Shown here piece after piece: positions 23,498 through 34,031 of a stretch of DNA of 45,317 bases (within the stretch, counting starts at the first letter, position 1; each line of letters opens with the position of its first letter). The DNA is from DASZYT01 sp035545275 (GTDB lineage Bacteria; Patescibacteriota; Saccharimonadia; Saccharimonadales; UBA4665). The position numbers and the translations under genes were made by a program. Location of the stretch: contig DASZYT010000022.1 of NCBI GenBank assembly GCA_035545275.1, positions 1 to 45,317 of the forward strand. Direction: 5' to 3'. The notes beneath the pieces were generated by a model. That model worked only from the letters and a program-made list of their open reading frames with translations. It was not told the origin of the DNA and made no database searches.

Positions 23498-26400
23498 ATG
23501 TTCAAACCAACACCTCTAAAACGAGAACTGTTTGCACACACCCTCAAGAAGGTTTTCTTGGGGGTGTTTGCAGTTGTAGTAGGTGTGGCGGTATGGCAGG
23601 GGTTAAGCCCGGTCAAAACAGATGCGGCCGTAAACAACACGATTAACTTCCAAGCTCGCCTAGAAAATTCTGCAGGTGCAATCGTGCCAGACGGATACTA
23701 CAATGTTGAGTTCAAGCTATACAGCGTTAGCACAGGTGGCACGGCCGAGTGGACAGAAGACTACACGTATAACAGCGGTAGTGGTAGCTGTACGGGACCG
23801 CTTGGAGGCAACGACTGTAGAGTCCGGGTGAGCAATGGCTATCTGACAGTTAACCTCGGGAGCGTTACCGCGTTTCCTGGAACAATCAGTTGGGACCAAC
23901 AGCAATATCTCACCATGAACATCGGTGGTACCGTCACCAGCGGCTCCTTCCCAACCATTGGCGATGGGGAAATGAGTCCTCGCTTGAAGCTTACGGCTGT
24001 ACCATATTCGTTTACTGCGGGCAGTTTGAGCTACAACGATGGCACGAATGCGAGCAGCCTAAACTTTGATCCGCAAACTGGCAACAATAGTTTTAATCTG
24101 CCTGACCTTGGCACTGGCACTAATAGCGCCGACGTATGTCTGTCGACTGGCAACTGTGCTGGAGCGGGCGGTGGCATAACGGGATCTGGCACCGCGAATA
24201 ATCTGGCAATGTTTACGGGCAGTGGAGCCATTGGTGATCCCACCGGTACGGTTTCGCTTGATGCGGCTACCGGGCTGACGGCAGCGGGTGCTTTGACGAT
24301 CCAATCTGGTGGATCGGCCGACTTAACTTTGGATTCAGGTAATTCAAGTGGAAAAGTTCTACTGGGCACAAACTCTAACGGTGAAAAGATTGTTATTGGC
24401 AATGAAGCCAATGTGGTTAATCAACAGATTGACATTGGTGCCAACTACACCTCAGGGTCGACCGTAACATTGAAGATTGGACCGAGTACGGGCGCAGGTA
24501 ATAGCACATATCAGGTGGGCACTGGAACGCTTGCCATACAAGGACAGACTGGTGCAACGATTAACATTGCCAGCAATGCGAAAGATCAGACGATTAACAT
24601 TGGGAATAGTACCGGTGCTTCACCCGTGACAATCGCGGCGGGTACGGGCGGGCTAAGCTTTGGCGCGAATGGAGTTGCCAACACCATCCAGATTGGAAAC
24701 ACAACTGGCGCCGTTACGCAGGCAATAAACATTGGCAATAATACAACAGTCGGCTCCACCAACAACGTTACTCTCGGTTCGCTAATTGGTGCCAGTGCTA
24801 CCACTATTCAAGGCGGTACTGGTAATATCAACTTGAGTACCACTGGTATCGTAAAAGTTGGCTCGATCGGCACTGCTACGGGGCAGTTGTATGTGGGGGG
24901 GGTGGGGCCGGTGGATGTCTCCTCCGGCGGTGTCGCTACTGGCAGTGGCCCTAGCTCTGTCTACGTCTCCGGTCGCTACGCCTACGTAGCCGATTACACT
25001 GCCGCTAAGCTCCAAATCTTCGACGTCAGTAATCCGGCTGCACCGGTGGATGTCTCCTCCGGCGGTGTCGCTACTGGCAGTGGTGCGTACTCCGTCTACG
25101 TCTCCGGCCGCTACGCCTACGTAGCCGACTCAACTGCCAACAAGCTCCAAGTCTTCGACATTTCTAACCCCGCCAGCCCCACTGACGTCTCCAGCGGCGG
25201 TGTCGCTACCGGCAGTGGCCCTAGATCTGTCTACGTCTCCGGCCGCTACGCCTACGTAATCGACAACGGCGCCAACAAGCTCCAAGTCTTCGACCTAGGT
25301 GGAGCCTACGTCCAACAGCTTGAAGCCGGCGGCGCCGAAGTCGGCACATTGCAGGTCGATAGTAATGCTCAGTTTGCAGGTGACGCATCTATCCAAGGCG
25401 GCTTAAGCATTGGCCAAAGCTTGCAAGTAGGCGGAAACATTAGCACTGCCGGTACGCTTACGGCAAACGGTACGGGCAACAGCGTCATTATGGGCCCACT
25501 GGGTCTGGGTACGGCCAACCCGCAAGCGGGCAGTGCGCTCACTGTGGCAAACGGGAGCTGGATTTCCGGGGTAGACTCGGCAGGCACCGGCTACGTCAAC
25601 ATGTTCCAGGTGAACAGTAACAACGAAATCCAGGTGGGTGCAGCCCTGAATATCGACGGCGGCATCGTGTTGCCAACCGATGGCGGCCAGATGACGTTCA
25701 GCGATTTGCCCATTGACTCAAGTGCCAGCAGCGGCACCAAAGAAAGCTATACGTTGCGGGTAGGATCCACGAACGCTTTAACGGTGTATGGTGAATCAGA
25801 CGGAGCTGGTGGCACCCAGAACGTACGGGTGGCTGTGGGTTCCAGCATAACGCCCGGCTATACGCTTGACGTAGGTGGTGACATCAACACGAGTGGCGTG
25901 TACCGTGTCAGCGGCACTCCCGGCCTGAGCTCTACCACCTGTAGCAGTGGTAACTACCTGGACGGTGCCTCCATCCAGGGTGGCATTGTGACGGGCGGCA
26001 GTTGTGTAGCTATCTCTGGTGGTTCTGGCTCTGGGGTGACGGCTGTCGGCACTTTGGATGGTGGTACCGTCAGTACCGACGGCGCCTACATCGACAACGC
26101 TACGAATAAAATCTACTTGCAGTCAGCGAGTATCAGTGATGCTGGTCTGGTGAACACCACGACGCAGAGCTTTGCCGGGGATAAGACCTTCACAGGCGCT
26201 ACTACCATCAGCAAAAACTCTGCCACCGCTTTCGTTATACAAAACACAACACCCACGGCCCTATTTACGGCGGACACGAGTGCTATGCGGGTGAGTATTG
26301 GTAGTACCACCTACGCGACAGGGCAGCTTTATATAAGTGGCTCAATCAATTCGACTCCAGTGGCGACAATAGCCAGTACTAACGGTGGCCAGGACAATCC

Positions 26401-29400
26401 ATTTGTTCAGGGCAAATATCTGTATGCTGTATCTGGAGGTACCTCAGGTAATAGTTACAACGGGGCTTTGACCATTACTGACATTACGAATCCCGCTTCA
26501 CCTCAGGCTGCGGGCTCACTGTCGCTCGGCACTAGCTATCCGGGCGCGGGCGTAGTGTTTGTGGCAGGCCATTATGCGTATATCGTGACCTCGGGTAACT
26601 CAGGTAACACAAATACCGGTTACTTGCTCATTGTTGATGTTTCCAATCCCAACAGCCCAACTCTCGTCAACACTTCTCCATTATCCTTTGGCGCTAACAG
26701 TAGTACCGATAACATCTACGTGAGCGGACACTATGCGTATATTAACGCCGAAGGAACCACCGCCAATAGCTATGCCAGTAAGCTGTATGTCGTTGACGTA
26801 AGCAACCCAGCTAACCCGGTAGTCGTTAACACGGGCGGAACGGCTGGTGCCGATGCGACAAATGCGGCATTTACAGGACTGTATGTCTCGGGTCGCTACG
26901 CGTATGTTGCGGAAAACTACACTGGTGGCACCAATCATTACAAGCTGCTTGTTTATGACGTAAGCAACCCAGCTTCGCCCAGTCTCGTCGGTAATACCTC
27001 TACTAACTTAACTCAGCCAATGAATATCTTTGTGCAGGGCCGTTACGCATATGTCGTAAACCAAGGCAGCTCGGGCAATGGTAATCTTGCGGTATTCAAC
27101 ATTGCAAATCCTGCTTCGCCGACATATCTCACAAGCGCGTCGACTGGCACGGGCAGCTATCCCTTGTATGCATTCATTCAGGGTCGCTATGCATACGTAA
27201 CAACACTTGGCACGACTGCCGGAAGTATAGAAACATTTGATGTCAGTACCCCCAATTCTAGTATCACTCAAGTAGGAAGCGGCATTTCGACCGGCTCTAG
27301 TGTGTATGCGTGGTACCCGTTCGCATCCGGACGCTATCTCTATGTAACCGAGTCCGGGACTAACCAGATTGCGGTATACGACCTCGGCGGTACCTATTCT
27401 CAGCAACTTGAGGCAGGCGGGGCGGAATTTGGCACCTTGCAAATAGATAATAGCGCTGCCTTTGCCGGGGACGCGTCCATCCAGGGCGGCCTGAACATCG
27501 GTCAGAGCCTGCAAGTGGGTGCGGGTCTCTCGGTCAATGGCGTCATCAACAGCGTGAGTGGTTACAGCATCAATGGTACTGCCGGGACGAGCCCCAGCTG
27601 TTCAGGCGGCCAAGTCCTCTCCAACATCGTTGTTTCGGGCGGCATTATCACTGGCGGTTCCTGTGCTACCAACGGCGGTGGCATCGCCCCAACACTACAG
27701 GACACATACAACAACTCAGGTACTACCAATCCGCAGATCCAGCTCTCCAGCACAAATGGTGGCTTGAAGGTGAGGGATGCGAGCAGCACGGTCGGTAACA
27801 TTCTCCAGGTTCAGGATAGTACTGGCGCCGCCACGTACTTTGCAGTAACGTCCAGTGGGGTCACAACACCGGAGGTCAAGCATACCGGTAACGGCGGGGA
27901 CAGTTACCTGCTATTTGGTAATACGAACGGTACGCAGCTTTATGACCCCAACGAGATAGATATTTTTGGTAGCCATGTGGGCATCGGAGTAACTATACCA
28001 ACGCCTGGGTATCAATTGGATGTTGTCGGTGATATCAATACTTCTACCACATACCGTGTTGGTGGCACCGCTGGGCTATCTTCGCTTACTTGTAGCAGCG
28101 GCAACTACATAGACGGTGCTACAGTTAAGGGCGGCATCATTACGGCGGGTAGCTGTACATCTGCTACAGGAGGTGGAAGTACATCCACTCTACAGGATGC
28201 GTACAACAACTCCACGGGCGGCACCACGCCGGAAATTGTGCTTGACAGTACCCGTACGAGCGTAGACATCCAAGGCTACAGCGGCCAGTCGGCTGACCTG
28301 CTTGATCTTCGCAGCTACACGGCTAGCGGCCTTGGCACGCTGCAGTTTGGCGTAGACCCGAGTGGAAACGTGACGGCAAACGGCATGATTACAGCTGCGG
28401 GCGGTACGTTGACCGGGACAACAAATATTAATACCACCGGCTCTGCTGCAACAACTATCGGTAATAACTCCAGCACTACTACCATTAATGGTGCGTTTAC
28501 AGTTGGTGCACCTGCTACCGGACGAGATATTAACATCGGCGACGTAGTTCAGACTAACTGTATTGGTATAGTTGGCTGTAGTCTTACGTTACAGGGTTCG
28601 GGCAGTGGTAGCTACGGAAACATCAAGATAGAGAATGGAAATTATGGTCCAATTCTTGATCTTAACGGCGAAACTGTGGCTACGAACACTACCTCTGGCT
28701 ACAGTGCTTTAGCGGTGTATCAGTCCGTCGCTAGCTCGACAGTACCCGTCGCCTATATTCAGGGCGGTGCAACCCCGGGGACAGGTGCCGACCTGCTGCA
28801 GTTCCAAAGTTCTAGTCCGGCCGTGCTGAGTGGGTTCAATAGCTCTGGTCAGCTCTATTATAAGAGCGGCAGTAATACTGTGACGCTCACGACTGCCTCA
28901 CAAGCAAATGATGTAACTCTTACAATCCCGGCTGATACCCATACTACTGACACGCTTTGTCTGGAGACGTTGGGTAACTGTAGTGGCTCTGGTGTGACTA
29001 CCGTAGGGGCCTTCTCGGGAAGCTCGCAGACTAACGGTGCCAGTATCAGTGGCAACACCATTACATTTGGGCCGGCTGATGGCACAAACCCAGGCATGGT
29101 TTCGACAGGTACGCAGACCTTTGCCGGGGCCAAGACGTTTAACGGTGGCATAACAACTGACACACTGCAATACACGAGTGGTCTGACAGTCAGCTCGGCT
29201 GGCGCTGGTGCATTGAGCCTCCAGAGCAATACTTCGGTTAGTCTGAATACGCCAGATGTAGAGCTAGGTACGAGTGGCAGTACCGTGAATGTGAACGGGG
29301 CATTACAAGTGTTTAATACTGCGTTGGTGAAAAAGACGAGCTCGAGTGCATTCTTGGTTCAAAACGGAAGTAGCGCAGCTTTGCTTACCGCTGACACGAG

Positions 29401-32400
29401 TGCAATGCGGGTGAGCATTGGCAGTATTGGTACCGCAACCGGGCAGTTGTATGTTAGCGGGCAAATACCGGTTGACGTATCCTCCGGCGGTGCCACTACA
29501 GGCAGCGGACCGCAGTCAGTATATGTCCAGGGTAATTATGCTTATGTAGTGGATAACAGCGCCAGCGAGCTCCAGGTATTTGATGTAAGTAAACACCTAA
29601 CACCGGTCAGTATTGGCACCACTAGTACCAACGGCACCCCGACAGCCGTATTCGTTAGGGGTCACTACGCATATGTTGCTATCGGTGGCGGAAGCAAACT
29701 CCAGGTATTCGATATCAGCAAACCCTCTAACCCCACGGATGTTTCCTCGGGCGGGCTGACACTCGGAGGCGATATCTATCCCACCTCCATCTATGTTTCC
29801 GGACGCTATGCATATATTGGCGGCGAAGATTCCGTAACGCTTCAAGTAATTGACGTCTCAAACCCTGCAAAGCCACAAGACTTAACTTCGGGCGGGGTTG
29901 CAACGAGCAGCGCGCCGACTTCTATATTTGTCCAGGGTCGCTACGCGTACATAACCGAGTATAGCTCTCTAGGGGGAAGCGCGTTCCAGGTATTTGACGT
30001 AAATAATCCTGCAAGCCCTACGAGCGTCTATACGAACAGTTCTATCGTAACCCAGCCAGAATCAGTGTACGTCCAGGGTCGCTACGCGTACGTATTGAGC
30101 AATACTAAACTGCAAGTGCTCGATATCAGCAACCCGTCCAGTCCGAGCGACGTCTCTTCCGGAGGCGTATCTACAAACGGTCAGTCGGTCTTTGTACAGG
30201 GTCGCTATGCCTACGTGGCAAATTATAGCACCAGTAAACTCCAAGTATTTAATGTAAGCGACCCTACAAGTCCGAGCGACATTTCTTCCGGAGGTGCGTC
30301 TACGGGCAGTCATCCCTACAGCGTGTTCGTTTCCGGTCGCTATGCCTACGTGGCAAATACTTCAGCTAATACGCTTCAGACCTTCGACCTCGGCGGTGCT
30401 TACGCTCAGCAACTTGAGGCGGGCGGAGCCGAACTCGGTACATTGCAAGTGGATAGCAACGCAAGCTTTGCTGCCGATGCCTCCATCCAAGGAGGGCTGC
30501 AAATCGGTCAAAGCCTGCAAGTGGGTAGTAACATAGGCACCGCAGGCTCAGTTGCCTTAGGCACTAGTTTGGTCTTTGGTAACAGCAGTAATGCAAACAC
30601 CGTTACGCTGAGCGCCGGAACAACGAGCAGCAGCTACAGCTTGTCACTGCCTACGAGTGCGCCCAGCACCAGTCAGTGTTTGCAAACAGACAGTGTTGAT
30701 GCAACGAAGCTCGTGTTTGTTGGCTGTACTGGTGGTTCCGGGTCTGGTGTTACGGCTGTGGGCGCCATAGACGGTGGTACCTACAGCGACAACGGTGCGT
30801 ACATCAACAACACTACCAACACCATCTATCTACAGTCTGCCACCGCCAGTCACACCGGCCTTGTTACCCACAGCGGCAGCCAGACCTTTGGCGGCAACAA
30901 GACGTTCAGTGGGACTGCTACCGTAGATACATCTTCCAGTACCGCCTTCGTGATCCAAAACACCTCAAGCAACAAACTCCTGACTGCCGACACGAGCGCG
31001 ATGCGAATCAGCATTGGTAGTATCGGTACGGCAACAGGACAGTTGTATGTGGCAGGCCAGGTGCCGGTGGATGTCTCCTCTGGCGGAGTTACAACCGGTA
31101 CCGAACCTCAATCCGTCTTCGTCCAAGGTCGCTATGCATACGTCGTAGACTACAGTGCCAACTTGTTCCAGATATTTGACATTAGCAACCCTGCCAGTCC
31201 GACTGACCTTACTGCCGGCGGCGTGAGTACGGGGGCAGGTAGTAACCCGTTTGCGGTCTCTGTCTCTGGGCATTACGCATATATTGCGGACTACACCAGC
31301 AACAAACTCCAGGTCTTTGACGTCAGTGATCCGACTAGCCCGACTGATGTTTCCTCCGGTGGCGCTACAACGGGCAGCGGCCCAAGCTCGGTCTATGTCC
31401 AGGGGCACTACGCCTACGTTGTCAACTACACCTCAAACACAATCCAGGCATTCGATGTCACTAATCCGGCGGTACCGGTAGACGTATCCTCTGGGGGGAC
31501 CAGTACGGGTTCGGGCAGTCACCCGTGGACAGTGTATGTCCAGGGGCACTACGCCTACGTTACAGATAGCGGCACCAACAAACTCCAGATCTTCGATATT
31601 AGCGATCCTACCACCCCCACCGATGTCTCCTCAGGCGGTGCCACCACGGGTGGTGCGCCGCAATCCATATATGTCTCTGGCCGCTACGCCTACGTAGCCG
31701 ATCATACCGCCAACAAACTCCAGGTCTTCGATATTAGCGATCCTACCACCCCCACCGATGTCTCCTCAGGCGGTGCTAGTACAGGCAGCTATCCGATATC
31801 TGTTTACGTCCAGGGTCGCTATGCGTATGTGGCAGATTATACGGGCAGCAAACTCCAGGTCTTCGATATTAGCGATCCTACCACCCCCACCGATGTCTCC
31901 TCAGGCGGTGCCACGGCAGGTGGCGGTCCGGCTTCTCTCTTCGTTTCTGGCCGATATGCCTACGTTGCAGACTACGATACCAACAAACTCCAGGTGTTTG
32001 ATCTGGGCGGAGCTTACAGTCAGCAGCTCGAGGCCGGTGGGGCGCAGGTTGGTACGCTAGCAGTGGATGGTAATAGCAGCCTGGCTGGCGATGCTTCCAT
32101 CAGAGGTGGACTCACCGTTGGCCAAGGGTTGCAAGTAACGGGCAGTATATCCGGTGGCCAGACTGAATTGCAGACTTCGTCTGGTGCTCAGTTAACTCTT
32201 GCACAATCTGCTAGCAATTCTACGACGCTGCAGACTGACAGTAGTGGTAACTTTACCCTTACCTCGAGCGGCCAGACTATTACGGTCCAGAGTAGCGCTA
32301 CCGTTACCACACTTGTAAACGACGACTTCACAGCGGCTACGCCGGATTCTGCCTGGACTCTGTATGGGGGTAACACCTTGCCGGCTGCTGCGACTTCAAC

Positions 32401-34015
32401 CTACGATTCAACGGGTACGGGGCACTGGTACCTAGGGCTAAACACTAGCGGCAGCGGTTACGACTGTTGGAACACCATGTATGCGTGTATACCAGTTTTA
32501 CGTAGCTACACAAATGTAGACCGTACCTACGAAGTAAAAATAGACAGCATGAATCTTAATAGCGGTAGTGGCCACAGTGAAAGCGTAGGCCTCATGCTAT
32601 ATGATTCCAGTGGTACTACCAACACCTTTATCCGCTTCGAGTTTCACTCCACGACTTCAGGTATATATGCGACCTGCTACCCGATCATAAACAATGTGGG
32701 GAGCACGACCGCCTGTAGTAGCGTAGCGTTCACGCCCGGAACCTCAAACTATATACGGGTTGTCAATACTGGTTCTAACTTCTATGAATATGTGAGCACC
32801 GATGGGACTGACTGGACCTTAGTAAACAATTTATATCAAACTGGCTTCACGGTGACGCAGGCTGGGTTCTACGTAGACAAGGGAACTTCAACCAATGCAG
32901 TGAACGCTAACTTTGACTACTTTAAGTCAACTGCCCTCACAAACCCAGTCACCTTGCAGGTCAACGGCAATATCGCGGCAGAAGGGGCGGTTACGACCGG
33001 CGCCGACTATGCTGAGTACTACAAGCAGGCGGTACCGGGCCAGCTGACTGTGGGCGACCTAGCATGCTTGGCCGGGCCGCAAACCGTGGCTGCCTGCGGG
33101 CCTGGTGGCACGGTGGTAGGTGCGGTGTCCGCCCGTCCTGGTTACATCGGTAATAGCCGCGCATACGATAAGAACCATCCGGAAAATACCGCACTGGTGG
33201 GTATGATGGGGCAGATACCGGTCAAATACGATACCAGTGGGGGAGCTATCAACGTGGGCGACCCGATTGGTATCTCCACTACGTCAGGCGTGGCCACCAA
33301 GGAAGTGGGTGCCGGCCAGATAGTGGGTTACGCACTCGAGAACTCCTCGGACGCCTCGGGCGGTACCATCATGGTGCTGGTGCGCCCGCAGTACTACACG
33401 CCGGCTAATAGTGCCGCGCTTCAGGGGGGCAACGCACTGTTTAACAACATGGCCATTTCCGGCACGGCCACCTTTGCAGGCGACATCAACGTAATGGGCA
33501 CGGCCCAGATAGGTACGCTGCAAGTCAGTGGGGATGCCACCATCCATGGCAAACTGACAGTCAGCGGTGATGTAACGGTAGTAAACCTGACGGTAGGCGG
33601 CCACCTGGTTACTACCGGCAAGGCGCCGACGGTTACGACGACCGATGGGGCAGTGGGGCACTTTGGCGTCGTGACGGTTACGGGCAATGACACAACCGGT
33701 ACCATTACTATCAAGGTAGACATCGACGGCGACGGCAATCCCAACATCTCAACACCGGTGGACCTGGATGGTGACGGCAAGCCGGATGCCTTGGTGCCGC
33801 TGACGGCCGGCCAACTCTTTAAGATTACCTTCAACAAGCCTTTTGCCGATGGCAGCACGCCGCACATTCTCCTGACACCGGCTAATGATCAGGCTGCCCA
33901 GGCCGAGACGTATGTCAACAGTGCCGCTACGAATAACTCGACATTTGCGGTCAATGCGCTGCAGCCACTACAAGATGGCAAGACATACGTCTTTACCTAT
34001 CTGGCAATTCAGTAA
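23498..34015 (+). CDS. Giant secreted beta-propeller / beta-solenoid surface protein
   Basis: 3505 aa. A signal peptide lies at about 15-45 (KKVFLGVFAVVVGVAVW, then TDAA as a plausible cleavage site). An N-terminal domain (INFQARLENSAGAIVPDGYYNVEFKLY) follows. Four blocks of LVIVD-like propeller blades (YVSGRYAYVAD...LQVFDISNPASPTDV) lie at about 24908-25300 (3 blades), 26350-27390 (7), 29466-30390 (7) and 31061-32010 (7). Each block ends with an LGGAY-QQLEAGGAE module that continues as a repetitive beta-solenoid-like stretch (GDASIQGGLSIGQSLQVG). Later come a jelly-roll domain (32320-32930), a DYAEYYKQ...GTVVGAVSARPG domain (about 33000-33400) known from other very large CPR proteins, and a C-terminal domain with DxDGDGxP calcium-type loops. 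The start is uncertain: there is no SD, and TTG 23465 is an alternative. Confidence 0.85.
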   Translation: MFKPTPLKRELFAHTLKKVFLGVFAVVVGVAVWQGLSPVKTDAAVNNTINFQARLENSAGAIVPDGYYNVEFKLYSVSTGGTAEWTEDYTYNSGSGSCTGPLGGNDCRVRVSNGYLTVNLGSVTAFPGTISWDQQQYLTMNIGGTVTSGSFPTIGDGEMSPRLKLTAVPYSFTAGSLSYNDGTNASSLNFDPQTGNNSFNLPDLGTGTNSADVCLSTGNCAGAGGGITGSGTANNLAMFTGSGAIGDPTGTVSLDAATGLTAAGALTIQSGGSADLTLDSGNSSGKVLLGTNSNGEKIVIGNEANVVNQQIDIGANYTSGSTVTLKIGPSTGAGNSTYQVGTGTLAIQGQTGATINIASNAKDQTINIGNSTGASPVTIAAGTGGLSFGANGVANTIQIGNTTGAVTQAINIGNNTTVGSTNNVTLGSLIGASATTIQGGTGNINLSTTGIVKVGSIGTATGQLYVGGVGPVDVSSGGVATGSGPSSVYVSGRYAYVADYTAAKLQIFDVSNPAAPVDVSSGGVATGSGAYSVYVSGRYAYVADSTANKLQVFDISNPASPTDVSSGGVATGSGPRSVYVSGRYAYVIDNGANKLQVFDLGGAYVQQLEAGGAEVGTLQVDSNAQFAGDASIQGGLSIGQSLQVGGNISTAGTLTANGTGNSVIMGPLGLGTANPQAGSALTVANGSWISGVDSAGTGYVNMFQVNSNNEIQVGAALNIDGGIVLPTDGGQMTFSDLPIDSSASSGTKESYTLRVGSTNALTVYGESDGAGGTQNVRVAVGSSITPGYTLDVGGDINTSGVYRVSGTPGLSSTTCSSGNYLDGASIQGGIVTGGSCVAISGGSGSGVTAVGTLDGGTVSTDGAYIDNATNKIYLQSASISDAGLVNTTTQSFAGDKTFTGATTISKNSATAFVIQNTTPTALFTADTSAMRVSIGSTTYATGQLYISGSINSTPVATIASTNGGQDNPFVQGKYLYAVSGGTSGNSYNGALTITDITNPASPQAAGSLSLGTSYPGAGVVFVAGHYAYIVTSGNSGNTNTGYLLIVDVSNPNSPTLVNTSPLSFGANSSTDNIYVSGHYAYINAEGTTANSYASKLYVVDVSNPANPVVVNTGGTAGADATNAAFTGLYVSGRYAYVAENYTGGTNHYKLLVYDVSNPASPSLVGNTSTNLTQPMNIFVQGRYAYVVNQGSSGNGNLAVFNIANPASPTYLTSASTGTGSYPLYAFIQGRYAYVTTLGTTAGSIETFDVSTPNSSITQVGSGISTGSSVYAWYPFASGRYLYVTESGTNQIAVYDLGGTYSQQLEAGGAEFGTLQIDNSAAFAGDASIQGGLNIGQSLQVGAGLSVNGVINSVSGYSINGTAGTSPSCSGGQVLSNIVVSGGIITGGSCATNGGGIAPTLQDTYNNSGTTNPQIQLSSTNGGLKVRDASSTVGNILQVQDSTGAATYFAVTSSGVTTPEVKHTGNGGDSYLLFGNTNGTQLYDPNEIDIFGSHVGIGVTIPTPGYQLDVVGDINTSTTYRVGGTAGLSSLTCSSGNYIDGATVKGGIITAGSCTSATGGGSTSTLQDAYNNSTGGTTPEIVLDSTRTSVDIQGYSGQSADLLDLRSYTASGLGTLQFGVDPSGNVTANGMITAAGGTLTGTTNINTTGSAATTIGNNSSTTTINGAFTVGAPATGRDINIGDVVQTNCIGIVGCSLTLQGSGSGSYGNIKIENGNYGPILDLNGETVATNTTSGYSALAVYQSVASSTVPVAYIQGGATPGTGADLLQFQSSSPAVLSGFNSSGQLYYKSGSNTVTLTTASQANDVTLTIPADTHTTDTLCLETLGNCSGSGVTTVGAFSGSSQTNGASISGNTITFGPADGTNPGMVSTGTQTFAGAKTFNGGITTDTLQYTSGLTVSSAGAGALSLQSNTSVSLNTPDVELGTSGSTVNVNGALQVFNTALVKKTSSSAFLVQNGSSAALLTADTSAMRVSIGSIGTATGQLYVSGQIPVDVSSGGATTGSGPQSVYVQGNYAYVVDNSASELQVFDVSKHLTPVSIGTTSTNGTPTAVFVRGHYAYVAIGGGSKLQVFDISKPSNPTDVSSGGLTLGGDIYPTSIYVSGRYAYIGGEDSVTLQVIDVSNPAKPQDLTSGGVATSSAPTSIFVQGRYAYITEYSSLGGSAFQVFDVNNPASPTSVYTNSSIVTQPESVYVQGRYAYVLSNTKLQVLDISNPSSPSDVSSGGVSTNGQSVFVQGRYAYVANYSTSKLQVFNVSDPTSPSDISSGGASTGSHPYSVFVSGRYAYVANTSANTLQTFDLGGAYAQQLEAGGAELGTLQVDSNASFAADASIQGGLQIGQSLQVGSNIGTAGSVALGTSLVFGNSSNANTVTLSAGTTSSSYSLSLPTSAPSTSQCLQTDSVDATKLVFVGCTGGSGSGVTAVGAIDGGTYSDNGAYINNTTNTIYLQSATASHTGLVTHSGSQTFGGNKTFSGTATVDTSSSTAFVIQNTSSNKLLTADTSAMRISIGSIGTATGQLYVAGQVPVDVSSGGVTTGTEPQSVFVQGRYAYVVDYSANLFQIFDISNPASPTDLTAGGVSTGAGSNPFAVSVSGHYAYIADYTSNKLQVFDVSDPTSPTDVSSGGATTGSGPSSVYVQGHYAYVVNYTSNTIQAFDVTNPAVPVDVSSGGTSTGSGSHPWTVYVQGHYAYVTDSGTNKLQIFDISDPTTPTDVSSGGATTGGAPQSIYVSGRYAYVADHTANKLQVFDISDPTTPTDVSSGGASTGSYPISVYVQGRYAYVADYTGSKLQVFDISDPTTPTDVSSGGATAGGGPASLFVSGRYAYVADYDTNKLQVFDLGGAYSQQLEAGGAQVGTLAVDGNSSLAGDASIRGGLTVGQGLQVTGSISGGQTELQTSSGAQLTLAQSASNSTTLQTDSSGNFTLTSSGQTITVQSSATVTTLVNDDFTAATPDSAWTLYGGNTLPAAATSTYDSTGTGHWYLGLNTSGSGYDCWNTMYACIPVLRSYTNVDRTYEVKIDSMNLNSGSGHSESVGLMLYDSSGTTNTFIRFEFHSTTSGIYATCYPIINNVGSTTACSSVAFTPGTSNYIRVVNTGSNFYEYVSTDGTDWTLVNNLYQTGFTVTQAGFYVDKGTSTNAVNANFDYFKSTALTNPVTLQVNGNIAAEGAVTTGADYAEYYKQAVPGQLTVGDLACLAGPQTVAACGPGGTVVGAVSARPGYIGNSRAYDKNHPENTALVGMMGQIPVKYDTSGGAINVGDPIGISTTSGVATKEVGAGQIVGYALENSSDASGGTIMVLVRPQYYTPANSAALQGGNALFNNMAISGTATFAGDINVMGTAQIGTLQVSGDATIHGKLTVSGDVTVVNLTVGGHLVTTGKAPTVTTTDGAVGHFGVVTVTGNDTTGTITIKVDIDGDGNPNISTPVDLDGDGKPDALVPLTAGQLFKITFNKPFADGSTPHILLTPANDQAAQAETYVNSAATNNSTFAVNALQPLQDGKTYVFTYLAIQ
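24908..25300 (+). repeat. Propeller block A (three blades)
   Basis: Three LVIVD-like blades. The DNA segment reading gtggatgtctcctccggcgg occurs almost identically at 24911 and 25048, showing recent duplication. With three blades it cannot close a propeller alone, in contrast to the seven-blade blocks. Confidence 0.8.
26350..27390 (+). repeat. Propeller block B (seven divergent blades)
   Basis: Seven blades counted from the core (Q/S/A)G(K/H/R)Y(A/L)Y motif: QGKYLYAV, AGHYAYIV, SGHYAYIN, SGRYAYVAE, QGRYAYVVN, QGRYAYVTT, SGRYLYVTE. The blades are the most divergent in the protein, so this block is the oldest or the least homogenised. Confidence 0.8.
29466..30390 (+). repeat. Propeller block C (seven blades)
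   Basis: Seven blades: QGNYAYVVD, RGHYAYVAI, SGRYAYIGG, QGRYAYITE, QGRYAYVLS, QGRYAYVAN, SGRYAYVAN. It is preceded by the module ADTSAMRVSIGSIGTATGQLYV and followed by LGGAYAQQLEAGG, the same flanks as in block D. Confidence 0.8.
31061..32010 (+). repeat. Propeller block D (seven blades, recent repeats)
   Basis: Seven blades. A roughly 62-66-nt DNA segment (aactccaggtcttcgatatt...gatgtctcctcaggcggtgc) recurs almost without change at 31574-31641, 31711-31776 and 31850-31911. This marks very recent tandem duplication or gene conversion of blades 4-7. Confidence 0.82.
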
Positions 34016-34031
34016 GAGACGATAGGCCTAC

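Noticed and set aside
24908..32010. Regularly spaced DNA repeats resembling a repeat array (CRISPR)
   Set aside because: They are in-frame codon repeats of one long ORF with variable identity, and encode propeller blades; there are no cas genes.
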